A stretch of DNA of 64,000 nt from JAMXLO01 sp036265005 (GCA_036265005.1 DATAPW010000320.1:1-64000), one strand, 5' to 3'. Shown: positions 25,755 through 34,644, counted from the first letter of the stretch. Made by a program: numbers and translations. Notes: generated by a model from the letters alone, not told the origin.

Positions 25755-25799
25755 TTTGCGTCCCCCAATCTTTGCGTCCCCCAATCTTTGCATCCCTCA
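25755..25799. repeat. 16-bp tandem repeat carrying Shine-Dalgarno copies
   Basis: A 16-base unit (plus strand TTTGCGTCCCCCAATC) is present at 25755-25770 and 25771-25786, and a diverged partial copy at 25787-25799. On the minus strand each full copy holds GGGGGACGCAAA, so the CinA-like gene has its Shine-Dalgarno duplicated. The partial copy contains the stop codon of the upstream gene. Confidence 0.8.
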
Positions 25800-26918
25800 G
25801 AGGAAATCGCGCAGCAGCGGAATCAGCGGCTTGTCGGCCGGCGGCATCGGATAGTCGGCAAGCTTGTTCGGCCGCACCCAGGCCAGCGCCTGGCCCTCGC
25901 GCGGCTTCGGCGTGCCTTTCCAGCGGCGGCACAGGTACAGCGGCATCAGCAGGTGGAACCGTTCATATTCGTGCGATGCGAACGCAAACGGCGCCAGGCA
26001 GGCGGCGGAGACATCGATCCCCAGTTCCTCCTTCAGCTCGCGGATCAGCGCGGCTTCAGGCGTCTCGCCGGGGTGCAACTTGCCGCCGGGGAACTCCCAC
26101 AGACCGGCCATCTTCTTGCCCTCCGGCCGGCGCGCCAGCAGCACGCGCCCGTCGGCATCGATCAGCGCGCACGCGGCGACCAGCAATAGCGGCTTCGCCC
26201 CGGGCGCCGCACCCTCCGCGGCCGCGGCTTCGGCATGGCCGAATATGTCGTCGCGCGTCGCCTCGAAGCGCCACACCGAATGGTCGCCGCCACGCGCCAG
26301 GAATGTCCCGGTGCCATCCTCCACCTGGCGGAACCCGATGCGGCGCAGCACCGCGGCGGAGGCCGGGTTGTCGGTGATCACCCCGGCTTCCAGCCGCTCC
26401 AGCGTGAGGTTGGCGAAGCCCCAACGTGCCAGCCGGCCGGCCGCTTCGGTCGCGACACCATGGCCCCAGAAGCGCCGCCCCACCCAGTAGCCGAGACGTC
26501 CGCAGCGCCGCTTGGCGTCAACCGTGAGGCCGACGACACCGACCATCACCTCATGCTCGCCCTCGCGGCCGGTGATCGCGAGCTGATACGCACTGCCATC
26601 GGCCAGCGCGCTGCGCGTGGAGAGGATCCAGTCGTCTGCGAGGTCGCGCGGATAAGGGAACGGCACCACGGACAGGTTGCGTGTCACCTCCCAGTCGTTC
26701 ACCAGCCGATGCAGAGCCTCGGCGTCCTCGGGCACCAGCGGCCGCAGGATCAGTCGCTCGGTGGCCAGCGGCGCGAACGCATCGGGCGGCGCCAACGGAT
26801 CGAGCAACGTTGCGTCGGTCTGCGTGCGTCGCCCGTGCCCCCGCACCTGATCCGGGAGTTTACCCGGGGGCCTGGTCGCCTTCGCTCGCTTCGGCTTCGC
26901 CTCGCGGACACTGGTCAT
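25797..26918 (-). CDS. GNAT acetyltransferase-NUDIX (MutT-like) fusion
   Basis: The 373-residue protein joins two enzymes. Residues about 50-225 are a GNAT domain of the ribosomal-protein-acetyltransferase type (LATERLILRPL, GYWVGRRFWGHGVATEA, NPASAAVLRRIGF). Residues about 245-373 are a NUDIX domain with a complete box from G279 to I301 (GGKLHPGETPEAAL then REL.EELG), and it resembles MutT, which hydrolyses 8-oxo-dGTP. The start at 26918 begins a basic disordered tail; longer readings would overlap the divergent LLM gene. It precedes the CinA-like gene with a short repeated gap. The link between the two activities is unknown. Confidence 0.9.
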   Translation of the reverse strand: MTSVREAKPKRAKATRPPGKLPDQVRGHGRRTQTDATLLDPLAPPDAFAPLATERLILRPLVPEDAEALHRLVNDWEVTRNLSVVPFPYPRDLADDWILSTRSALADGSAYQLAITGREGEHEVMVGVVGLTVDAKRRCGRLGYWVGRRFWGHGVATEAAGRLARWGFANLTLERLEAGVITDNPASAAVLRRIGFRQVEDGTGTFLARGGDHSVWRFEATRDDIFGHAEAAAAEGAAPGAKPLLLVAACALIDADGRVLLARRPEGKKMAGLWEFPGGKLHPGETPEAALIRELKEELGIDVSAACLAPFAFASHEYERFHLLMPLYLCRRWKGTPKPREGQALAWVRPNKLADYPMPPADKPLIPLLRDFL

Positions 26919-27120
26919 GGCTGGATTATCGCACCGAGTCGCCGTTTTCGGGCTGGGAATCAATGGGCGGCGAAGGTGGCGCAGCCGGGCAGGTCGACGC
27001 AAGCTCCGCCACCGACGTATTTCTGCAACCATCGCCGAGCGTGGTGCGGCTGCCTCGCGACCCTGGACGCGGCCTACGTGACGCGCGAGGCTCGCGGCGC
27101 AAACGGAGGAGGCCGCAACC

Positions 27121-27945
27121 ATGCAAATCGGCATTCATTTGCCGCATATCGGCCGCAAGGCGGGTCCGGATGCGATCCGACGCGCCGCGGTGCAGGCAGA
27201 GCAACTCGGCTTCGCCGATGTCTGGGTGAGCGAGCACATCATCATCCCGAAGGACGCGAACTATCCGCCGTCACCGAATTTCTGGGATCCGGTACTGACG
27301 CTCACCTGGGCTGCCGCCTGCACGCAACGGGTCAAACTCGGCACCAGCGTGCTGGTGCTGCCGATGCGGCATCCTTTGCCATTGGCAAAGGAGCTGGCGA
27401 CACTGCAGAACCTGTCCCAGGGCCGCCTGATCCTGGGCGCCGGCGTCGGTTGGATGGAAGCCGAGTTCAACGCACTCGGTGTGCCGTTCAAGGAACGTGG
27501 CCGGCGGATGGACGAAGGCATCGCCCTGATGAAGGCGGTGTGGAACGAGGATCCCGTCACGTTCCCCACCCGCTGGATTCCTGCGGTGGTGAACCAGATG
27601 CGCATGCAGCCGCAGCCCTGCGCACCGATACCGATCTGGATCGGCGGTTCCTCGGACGCAGCAATCGCCCGCGCATTGCGGCTCGATGGCTGGCACGGTA
27701 GCCACGTTGCCCCGGAGCAGGCGCCGGCAATGGTGCAGCGCCTGCGCGCCGGGCGACCGGACACGGGCTTCACCGTGTCCGTGCGCACGCCGTTTGACGG
27801 TGGCGATACGGCCGTGCTGCGCGGACGGCTCGATGCCTACAAGGCGGCCGGCATACAGCATGTCCTGGTGGCGCCGGAGGAACGCGGCATCGAGGAGTAT
27901 CTCGCTGCGGTGGAGCGCGTGGCGCGCTCTGCCGAGGGATTGTAG
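27121..27945 (+). CDS. LLM-class flavin-dependent oxidoreductase
   Basis: The 274-residue protein is a bacterial luciferase-like TIM barrel: IGIHLPHIGRKAG at the N terminus, FADVWVSEHIIIPKD, LGTSVLVLPMRHPLPLAKEL, and the GRLILGAGVGWMEAEFNALG block. It should use FMN (or F420 in some lineages) to oxidise an organic compound; in this kind of organism FMN is the likelier cofactor. It is the first gene of a plus-strand run through 33609 that includes a second LLM enzyme, two NAD-type dehydrogenases and an ABC transporter. Confidence 0.9.
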   Translation: MQIGIHLPHIGRKAGPDAIRRAAVQAEQLGFADVWVSEHIIIPKDANYPPSPNFWDPVLTLTWAAACTQRVKLGTSVLVLPMRHPLPLAKELATLQNLSQGRLILGAGVGWMEAEFNALGVPFKERGRRMDEGIALMKAVWNEDPVTFPTRWIPAVVNQMRMQPQPCAPIPIWIGGSSDAAIARALRLDGWHGSHVAPEQAPAMVQRLRAGRPDTGFTVSVRTPFDGGDTAVLRGRLDAYKAAGIQHVLVAPEERGIEEYLAAVERVARSAEGL

Positions 27946-27961
27946 CGAGCGGGATACCGGC

Positions 27962-28028
27962 GATGGGTTTCGCGATGCGCAATCCGCTGTAAGCGGCGCA
28001 GGATGGGTGGAGCGTCGCGAAACCCATC
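27962..28028. repeat. Palindromic repeat, family B
   Basis: GATGGGTTTCGCGA (27962-27975) and its exact reverse complement (28015-28028) bracket a smaller inner hairpin. The unit is related to those at 37098-37124 and 52324-52415. It sits between the two LLM genes and could affect mRNA stability or read-through in this presumed operon. Confidence 0.75.
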
Positions 28029-28142
28029 ACGATCACCCTCACCGATATGGCCTGCTGCCTCACGCCTGGCAGGGTTGGCGTGCACGGCGGATATGTCGCA
28101 TGCTTGTGTTCAGTGCTCGGCCACCGACAGGGGAAATTCGCG

Positions 28143-28970
28143 ATGCGCGTAGGTGCCATGATCCGCCTCAGTCCAGGGACGGATGCCCTGGATCGTCTGC
28201 TGCCGAACATGGCCGATTATGCCCGCCGTATCGAGGCGAGCGGATTTCCTGGCATCTGGGTCGGCGATTCACTTGGCCGCGGCCGCGCCACATTGGATCC
28301 GCTCACCGCCCTGGCTGCACTCGCGACGGCGACCCAGCGCGTCGAACTCGGCATCGGGGTATTGCAGGTTCCGCTGCGCAATCCGATCGAGCTGGCGCAT
28401 CGGGTGCAATCGGTGCAGGCATTGTCGGGCAATCGCCTGCAACTCGGCGTCGGCAGCGGTTCGACGCAGGCGGATTTCGAACTGCTTGGCTACGATTACA
28501 CCAAACGCTTTCGCACCCTGATGGAATCGCTCGACATCATGCGGCAGGCATGGCGCGGCGAAGCCGTCAACGGCGGCGGCGTTTTGTCCACGTGGCCGGG
28601 ATGCGAGGGCGGCCCGCCAATCCTTCTCGGCGCCTGGCGCAGTCCGCGCTGGATCACCTACGCCGCACAGAAATGCCAGGGGTGGACACCGTCCGGCCGC
28701 TACAGCAGTTGGGACGACCTGGAACACGGCATGCGCATCTACCGCGAGGCGGGCGGCACCAACGCCGTGCTTGCCAACGTCGCGGTCGATTTCGCCGGCC
28801 GACCCGAATCAGCCAGTATCGCCGCGGCATCCGACGTCGCCCTCACCTGTTCCCCGGATGAAGCGCGCCAGCGGTTCAAGCGGATGCAGCAGCTTGGCTT
28901 CGATGAGATCCTGCTGGTCTCACATTCCGGTGTGCTGGAAGACCTCGAGCGGGCACGCGACTTCCTTTGA
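28143..28970 (+). CDS. LLM-class flavin-dependent oxidoreductase
   Basis: The 275-residue protein is a second luciferase-like enzyme, clearly diverged from its upstream neighbour: ASGFPGIWVGDSLGRGRATL, ELGIGVLQVPLRNPIELAHR, and RLQLGVGSGSTQADFELLGY. The C-terminal DEARQRFKRMQQLGFDEILL is a normal barrel end. The ATG at 28143 has GGGGAA upstream. It is separated from the first LLM gene by a palindromic repeat, and from the D-2-hydroxyacid dehydrogenase by 29 bases. Substrate unknown. Confidence 0.9.
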   Translation: MRVGAMIRLSPGTDALDRLLPNMADYARRIEASGFPGIWVGDSLGRGRATLDPLTALAALATATQRVELGIGVLQVPLRNPIELAHRVQSVQALSGNRLQLGVGSGSTQADFELLGYDYTKRFRTLMESLDIMRQAWRGEAVNGGGVLSTWPGCEGGPPILLGAWRSPRWITYAAQKCQGWTPSGRYSSWDDLEHGMRIYREAGGTNAVLANVAVDFAGRPESASIAAASDVALTCSPDEARQRFKRMQQLGFDEILLVSHSGVLEDLERARDFL

Positions 28971-28999
28971 AGCAGACTGTTCCCAGCGTGTAGCCCACC

Positions 29000-30058
29000 A
29001 TGCCAACGCTCAACGTCCTGACCATCCAACGCATCAACAGCGCGGACCGCGCCAGGATCGCGGCGGTCGATCCCGCGGTGCGGTTGACCGACGCCGGCGG
29101 CTGGTTCGATGGCGAATACCGCGAGACCTGGCCGGCCTTCACGGCTTCTCGCTACCTGGCACCCGGCGCGGACGGTTCAGGAACCCGCGAGGAACGCGAC
29201 CGCCTGCTGGCAGATGCCGAAGTCATCGTCGGCGGTTGGCCATTTCCGCTCGATCTGCGCGCCAGGGCGCGAAGGCTGAAATGGTTTCATCAACGCCCGG
29301 CCGGCGCCAGCAATCTGCTGAAGGGCGACCTGTGGGGCAGCGATGTCGTCGTGACAACCTCGCGCGGCGCCGGCAACACGTTGGCCATCGCGGAGTACGC
29401 CATCGCCGGCATCCTGCACGCCGCCAAAGGATTGCATCGCGCCGCCGTCGACCGGGATGCCACCGCATTCAATGCCCGCGCCTACCGGCCGCTGCTGCTG
29501 GCAGGCAAGACCGCGCTCATCGTCGGCGCCGGCGGCATCGGGCTCCAGGTCGGCAGGCTGTGCGCCGCACTCGGCATGCGCGTTGTCGGCACACGCCGCC
29601 ACCCACAGCCCGACCAGTCACTGCCGCCGGGCTTCACCGAGCTTGGTGGCGCAAACGACCTCGACGGCTTCCTGCCGGACAGCGATGTCGTGGTGATCTG
29701 CTGCCAATGGACGCCGGAGACGAACCGCCTGTTCAACCACGACCGGTTCGCCGCGATGAAGGCTGGCAGCGTGCTGGTCAATGTCGCGCGAGGTGAAATC
29801 GTCGATGAGGATGCGCTGGCCGACGCATTGCGGCGTGACCATTTGCGCGGCGTCGTCCTCGATGTCTATGTCGGGGAGTTCGAACGTCCGCCGCCGGTCC
29901 AGCTCTGGTCCGATCCGCGGGTGCTGATCACGCCGCACACGTCCGGCAACAGTGATCAGGACCTGCATGGCGGCATCGACATCTTCTGCGACAATCTGCG
30001 CGCCTACCTCGATGGCAGGCCGCTGCGGAATGTGATCGATTGGGACAGGGGCTACTGA
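29000..30058 (+). CDS. D-2-hydroxyacid dehydrogenase (NAD-dependent)
   Basis: The 352-residue protein has the two-domain D-2-hydroxyacid dehydrogenase fold. The NAD loop is ALIVGAGGIGLQVG. The catalytic triad can be placed as Arg in LVNVARGEIVDEDAL, an acidic residue after VVLDVYVGEFE, and His in LITPHTSGN. It should oxidise a D-2-hydroxyacid to the 2-oxoacid, or run in reverse. It belongs to the same presumed operon as the LLM enzymes and the uronate-dehydrogenase-like gene 34 bases downstream. Confidence 0.88.
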   Translation: MPTLNVLTIQRINSADRARIAAVDPAVRLTDAGGWFDGEYRETWPAFTASRYLAPGADGSGTREERDRLLADAEVIVGGWPFPLDLRARARRLKWFHQRPAGASNLLKGDLWGSDVVVTTSRGAGNTLAIAEYAIAGILHAAKGLHRAAVDRDATAFNARAYRPLLLAGKTALIVGAGGIGLQVGRLCAALGMRVVGTRRHPQPDQSLPPGFTELGGANDLDGFLPDSDVVVICCQWTPETNRLFNHDRFAAMKAGSVLVNVARGEIVDEDALADALRRDHLRGVVLDVYVGEFERPPPVQLWSDPRVLITPHTSGNSDQDLHGGIDIFCDNLRAYLDGRPLRNVIDWDRGY

Positions 30059-30092
30059 AAACCTTCCCCTGTGCAGCGCAGGAGACCGAGCA

Positions 30093-30905
30093 ATGATCGA
30101 CCCACTGACCGACCGAGTGCTGATCACCGGCGCGGCAGGCGCCATCGGCACGGCATTGCGCAACGGGTTGCGTGCCGATTGGCGGCACCTGCGGCTGACC
30201 GACGCGAAGCCGATCGCCAATGCCACCCCCAACGAGGAATGCATCGTCACCGACATCGGCGACCGCGCCGCGATCGAGCGCATGATGGACGGTGTTGCGG
30301 CGGTCGTGCATCTCGCCGGCGTCGGCGGCGACTACACGCTGGACGATTTGTTCCGCGTCAACGCGCGCGGCCTGTTCGAGGTGTTCGAAGCAGCGCGGCT
30401 GGCGGATGTCCAGCGCATCGTGTTCGCATCGAGCAACCACGCATTCGGCTGCTACCCGATCAGCGAACCGGTCTCGCCCGCGCTGCCGCCTCGGCCGGAC
30501 AGCCTTTACGGCACGTTCAAGGCCTGGGGTGAGACCATGCTGCGCTGCTATTTCGACCGCCACGGCATCCGTTCCGTGTCGCTGCGCATCGGCACCTACC
30601 GCACACTTCCGATCGACCAGCGCTCCCTGGCGACCTGGCTGTCGCCCGCCGACGTGGCGCAACTGGTGGACCTGTCGCTGCGGCATCCCGATCCAGGCTG
30701 CCTGGTGGTGAACGGCTACTCCAATAATACGCGCATCAAGACGCATGATCCCAACTGGCAATTTCTCGGCTACCGCCCGCGCGACAACGCCGAGGACCAC
30801 GTTGACATGCTGCGCGGCAAGGGCATCGATGTGGACGGTCCATGGGAGTGGCCCGAGCATGGCGGCTCGCACGCCCGCGCATCGGAGCGCCCGCCGCGCC
30901 GCTGA
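30093..30905 (+). CDS. NAD-dependent epimerase/dehydratase-family protein, uronate dehydrogenase-like
   Basis: The 270-residue protein is an extended SDR of the short uronate-dehydrogenase type. It has the cofactor loop ITGAAGAIGTAL, AVVHLAGVGGDY, FASSNHAFGCYP, the catalytic YGTFK and SLRIGTYRTLP. Uronate dehydrogenases oxidise galacturonate or glucuronate to the lactone; other members act on related sugar acids. A GGAG precedes the ATG. Its position between the D-2-hydroxyacid dehydrogenase and an ABC transporter suggests catabolism of an imported acid or sugar acid, but the substrate is an inference. Confidence 0.8.
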   Translation: MIDPLTDRVLITGAAGAIGTALRNGLRADWRHLRLTDAKPIANATPNEECIVTDIGDRAAIERMMDGVAAVVHLAGVGGDYTLDDLFRVNARGLFEVFEAARLADVQRIVFASSNHAFGCYPISEPVSPALPPRPDSLYGTFKAWGETMLRCYFDRHGIRSVSLRIGTYRTLPIDQRSLATWLSPADVAQLVDLSLRHPDPGCLVVNGYSNNTRIKTHDPNWQFLGYRPRDNAEDHVDMLRGKGIDVDGPWEWPEHGGSHARASERPPRR

Positions 30906-30969
30906 CGTTGGACGCGGGCGGGCTTTGCCGGCAACATGGCACAATAAGAAACCGACACAGGGGACCCGC

Positions 30970-31980
30970 ATGGGCAGCCGGAACAATGGCGTGACGAAAC
31001 GGGCCTGCGCGGCCGCGGTGATGCTGCTGACAGTCGCGATAAGTGCGCGGGCGCAGACCACCGTGCAGGCGCCGCCCCCGAAACTGGATTTCGCCGGCTC
31101 GGTCACCTGGTACGGCATGGTTCCAATCATGGTCGCGGTGGACAAGGGCTATTTCAAGGAACAGGACCTGGACGTGACGTACCAGGTGATCCTCGCCTCG
31201 GGCGATAGGCTGGCTTCGATCACCGCGGGTTCCACCGCGTTCAGCAATCTTGGCCGCACTGCGATCATTCCGGCAATGGCGCGCGGCGATACCAGCTTCT
31301 ACTTCTTCGCCAACATCGACGATTCACCGGGCAACGAAGGCTGCTGGGCGCGTCCCGGCTTTGCCTCGTTCAAGGACCTGCGCGGCAAGAAGGTCGCCGC
31401 CAATACCTCGGCGCAGATCACCATGAACGGGCTGCTGGAAACCCAGGGCATGACCGAAAAGGACGTGCAGTTCGCCAACCTGCCGCCCAACGAGATGGCG
31501 CCGGCCTTGTCGAAAGGCGATGTCGATGCTGCCTGCGTCTGGCAGCCATTCCTCGACGGCCTGAAAAAGGCAGTCCCCGACGGCAAACTTCTGGGCACCG
31601 ACATGGACACGCCGAACTACCAGAAATTCAAGTCCATGGCGTCGCCCGACATCATGATCATCTCGCGCAAGCTGGTGGACGAACATCCGGACCAGGCGCG
31701 CAAGCTGGCGATTGCGGTGTTCCGCGGCGTGGACTTCACGCTGGAGAAGCCCGAGGAAGCCGCGAAGACGGTGGCGCATTACTTCCGCCAGCCACCCGAG
31801 CAGGTGCTGGAAGCCATGAAGTCGTTCACGTACTACGGCATGAAGGATTGGCAGGAACATACCAAGCAGCACACCGCACAGATGCAGTTTCTGGCGCAGT
31901 GGCTGTACGACAACAAGAAGATCCCGACGATGCCGGACGTCGCGAAGTGGGAGAACACCTCCTTCATGCCGCCGCAATAG
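30970..31980 (+). CDS. NitT/TauT-type ABC transporter substrate-binding protein
   Basis: The 336-residue protein has a signal peptide (ends near ISARAQT) and a NitT/TauT-type binding fold: WYGMVPIMVAVDKGYFKEQ, FKDLRGKKVAANTSAQITMN, DAACVWQPFLDGL and PDIMIISRKLVDEHPDQARK. Such proteins capture sulfonates, nitrate, aromatic acids or pyrimidine precursors in the periplasm. It is followed four bases later by its permease and then by its ATPase, making a complete importer. Confidence 0.9.
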   Translation: MGSRNNGVTKRACAAAVMLLTVAISARAQTTVQAPPPKLDFAGSVTWYGMVPIMVAVDKGYFKEQDLDVTYQVILASGDRLASITAGSTAFSNLGRTAIIPAMARGDTSFYFFANIDDSPGNEGCWARPGFASFKDLRGKKVAANTSAQITMNGLLETQGMTEKDVQFANLPPNEMAPALSKGDVDAACVWQPFLDGLKKAVPDGKLLGTDMDTPNYQKFKSMASPDIMIISRKLVDEHPDQARKLAIAVFRGVDFTLEKPEEAAKTVAHYFRQPPEQVLEAMKSFTYYGMKDWQEHTKQHTAQMQFLAQWLYDNKKIPTMPDVAKWENTSFMPPQ

Positions 31981-31984
31981 GCGC

Positions 31985-32809
31985 ATGGACGGCAGCGCGC
32001 AGAGGGTGACGGGCGCGGCGGCAGAACAGCCGCGCCGGTTGCGTATGCGCATCTCGGCTGCGTTGGTCATCAAGGTTGCATCGGTTTGCAGTTTCCTGCT
32101 CGCCTGGCAACTTGCCACCACCACGGGACTGATCTCGCCGCTGTTCCTGCCATCACCGGGACAAATCGTCGCGCAGGCCCAGGAACTGATCGCCAATGGC
32201 GAACTTTGGAGCTCAGTGCTGATCTCTTCGCAGCGCGTATTCGCCGGCTTCGTGCTTGCCGGGCTGGTAGCGGTACCGCTGGGCGTCATCATGGCGGTAT
32301 GGTGGCCGGCGAAAGCCATCGTCGATCCGTTCGTGTCGCTGCTGCGGCCGCTGCCTTCCATCACCTGGATTCCCCTCACCATCCTGTGGCTCGGCATCGG
32401 CGAACAGCAGAAGGTGGCTATCGTCTTCCTTGGTTCGTGGATCTATATCCTGTTCTACACGCTGGCGTCCGTGCAGCGAGTCGATCCACTTTTGATCCGC
32501 GCCGCGCGCAACCTGGGCGCCAGGGACTTCGCCGTGATGTGGCAGGTCATCCTGCCGGCGGCGCTGCCCGGCATCATCGCAGGATTGAAGATCACGCTGG
32601 CGATCTCGTGGTCCTGCGTGCTGTCGGCGGAACTGGTGGCGGCGCAATCGGGTCTCGGAGCGCTGATCTGGCAAGGCAAGGACTGGGGAAACCTGCCGCT
32701 GGTGCTGGTCGGCATGGTCGCCATCTCGATCACCGTGCTGATCGCCGACGTTATCGCCGATCGCATCGCACACCTGCTGCTGCCATGGGAGCGGCACCGC
32801 CGCGGTTGA
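31985..32809 (+). CDS. NitT/TauT-type ABC transporter permease
   Basis: The 274-residue membrane protein has about six transmembrane segments and the conserved permease loop RAARNLGARDFAVMWQVILP that docks on the ATPase. PLPSITWIPLTILWLGIGEQ is typical of SsuC/TauC-type permeases. Its stop codon shares one base with the start of the ATPase gene (TGATG), so translation is coupled. Confidence 0.92.
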   Translation: MDGSAQRVTGAAAEQPRRLRMRISAALVIKVASVCSFLLAWQLATTTGLISPLFLPSPGQIVAQAQELIANGELWSSVLISSQRVFAGFVLAGLVAVPLGVIMAVWWPAKAIVDPFVSLLRPLPSITWIPLTILWLGIGEQQKVAIVFLGSWIYILFYTLASVQRVDPLLIRAARNLGARDFAVMWQVILPAALPGIIAGLKITLAISWSCVLSAELVAAQSGLGALIWQGKDWGNLPLVLVGMVAISITVLIADVIADRIAHLLLPWERHRRG

Positions 32810-33609
32810 TGCCGACGATCCTCAGCGCGGAACACGTGACCCGGACATTCTCGATCGGCCGCGGGCCGGACGTGGTGGCCGTGCACGACTTCTCATTGCA
32901 GGTGGAAGAGGGCGAATTCATCTGCCTGCTTGGCGCCTCCGGTTGCGGCAAGTCCACCATGCTGAACATGTTCGCCGGCTTCATCCAGCCGACGCAGGGA
33001 CGCGTGCTGCTGCGCGGCGAGCCGATCACGCGGGTGGAACCGCGCTGCGGCGTGGTGTTTCAGTCCTATGCGCTGTTCCCGTGGAAGACGGTGCAGGGCA
33101 ACGTGGAGTTCGGCCTGCGCATGCAGCGCGTGCCCGCCGATGAACGCCGCCGCCGCGCCGCGCGCTTCATCGAACTGGTGAAGCTGCAAGGCTTCGAACG
33201 CCACTATCCGGTGGAGCTGTCGGGCGGGATGCAGCAGCGCGTAACGCTGGCACGCATCCTGGCGGCCGATCCCGAAGTGCTGCTGATGGACGAACCGTTC
33301 GCCGCGCTGGATGCGATGACGCGACAGGAGATGCAGGAGGAGCTGCTGCGCATCCAGGAGGAGAGTCGGAAAACCGTCGTGTTCATCACCCACAGCATCG
33401 ACGAGGCGATCATTCTCGCCGACCGCATCGTGGTGATGTCGGCGCGGCCGGGACGGGTGAAGGCGATCCTGCAGAACACGCTGCCGCGACCGCGCCATGT
33501 GTCGATCCAGCTGTCGCCCGACTACGCCGCGCTGAAGGCAGAGATCTGGGCCCTGGTCGAGAGCGAGGTGCATCGCCATGATGGCGACACGCGTCGGACA
33601 CCCCGATAG
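32809..33609 (+). CDS. NitT/TauT-type ABC transporter ATPase
   Basis: The 266-residue ATPase has Walker A GASGCGKST, Q-loop VVFQSYALFPWKTVQ, signature LSGGMQQRVTLARIL, Walker B EVLLMDEPFAALDAM and H-loop VVFITHSIDEA. It closes the importer started by the genes at 30970 and 31985. The gene ends four bases before the stop of the convergent LysR gene, which marks the end of this plus-strand unit. Confidence 0.93.
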   Translation: MPTILSAEHVTRTFSIGRGPDVVAVHDFSLQVEEGEFICLLGASGCGKSTMLNMFAGFIQPTQGRVLLRGEPITRVEPRCGVVFQSYALFPWKTVQGNVEFGLRMQRVPADERRRRAARFIELVKLQGFERHYPVELSGGMQQRVTLARILAADPEVLLMDEPFAALDAMTRQEMQEELLRIQEESRKTVVFITHSIDEAIILADRIVVMSARPGRVKAILQNTLPRPRHVSIQLSPDYAALKAEIWALVESEVHRHDGDTRRTPR

Positions 33610-33613
33610 CGCC

Positions 33614-34537
33614 CTAGGCGATCATCCGCCCCGGCCAAGTGCCCGCACGAGTCAGATCGCGCGCCACGCCGCAGATGGTTTGATGGAACGCCTCCAGGAT
33701 ATCCGATCGCGGGGTCGCACTCGCCCGCACGATCGCCAGCGGCCACCAGGCACGCGGCCGAAAGCACAGTGCCGCGACCTCACCACGCGCCAGCTCACCA
33801 GCAAAGGCCCCCTGCGTCAGCAGGCTGCACCCCACGCCGGCGCGGATCAGCGCGCGGATCATCAAATGATCATCGACCTCGGCGCGGATAGTCAACGTGA
33901 TGCCGGTACGCGCCACCCAGTTGTCCAGCAACCGGCGTGACGCGTTCGGCCGGCTCGGGAGGATCAGCGGAATATCCGCAAGATCCGCGATGCGCAGATG
34001 TTCGCGGCCGGTCGGCATGGTATCGGGACGGCCGACCAGGAACACCTCCTCGTTCAGCAATGGGGTGATCTCGAAGCCCTTTTGCGGCAGCGGATCGTGC
34101 AGGCAGGCGAGGTCCACCTGATCGCGGATCAACCATTCATGGATGTGTCCGGAAAACCCGCCCGCCAGTTTCAGGAACACATTCGGGTAGCGCGCACCGA
34201 ACCGTTGCACCAGCGCGGGAACCAGGAAATGTGCCGCGGCCGGCGGGACCGCGAAGGCGATGCTGCCGGATGGACCCTGCACGCCGCTGCGAATTTCGAT
34301 CCGCGCCTGGTCCAGTTCGCGCAGTACGGTGTGGCAGCGCTTGAGCAGGACGGCGCCGGCTTGGGTCAGGCTGACCCCATGGGCGTGGCGGCGGAACAAT
34401 TTAACGCCGATCTCGTCCTCAAGCTTGCCGATCTGCCGGCTGATCGCGGGCTGCGATATGCGCAGCAGTTCCGCTCCGCGACTATAGCTGCCGCATTCAG
34501 CGACGGTCTGGAAATAGCGCAGCGCCCGCGTTTCCAT
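33614..34537 (-). CDS. LysR-family transcriptional regulator
   Basis: The 307-residue protein starts with the LysR helix-turn-helix (METRALRYFQTVAECGSYSR, AISRQIGKLEDEIGVKLFRR) followed by a two-lobe effector domain (SGSIAFAVPPAAAHFLVPAL, QVDLACLHDP, IRALIRAGVGCSLLTQGAF). It resembles the Nac/CynR-like group. It diverges from a third LLM gene. Its stop is next to the stop of the transporter ATPase gene. It may control the LLM-M24 pair and possibly the neighbouring transporter cluster. Confidence 0.92.
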   Translation of the reverse strand: METRALRYFQTVAECGSYSRGAELLRISQPAISRQIGKLEDEIGVKLFRRHAHGVSLTQAGAVLLKRCHTVLRELDQARIEIRSGVQGPSGSIAFAVPPAAAHFLVPALVQRFGARYPNVFLKLAGGFSGHIHEWLIRDQVDLACLHDPLPQKGFEITPLLNEEVFLVGRPDTMPTGREHLRIADLADIPLILPSRPNASRRLLDNWVARTGITLTIRAEVDDHLMIRALIRAGVGCSLLTQGAFAGELARGEVAALCFRPRAWWPLAIVRASATPRSDILEAFHQTICGVARDLTRAGTWPGRMIA

Positions 34538-34561
34538 GGCCGGGAATGATCCAACAATCTG

Positions 34562-34588
34562 GTTATGATTGCTATGCATGTTATGCCT
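34562..34588. promoter_or_regulatory. Three 9-bp direct repeats in LysR-LLM gap
   Basis: GTTATGATT, GCTATGCAT and GTTATGCCT follow each other head to tail at 34562, 34571 and 34580. They lie in the 107-base gap between the divergent LysR and LLM genes. The nine-base period suggests a binding array, though LysR sites are usually dyads spaced for helical turns, so the binder is uncertain. Confidence 0.4.
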
Positions 34589-34644
34589 TGGACGCAAGGC
34601 CCGCCTCCCCGTACGGTCGCTTGGCGACCGGGAGACAAGAGAAA

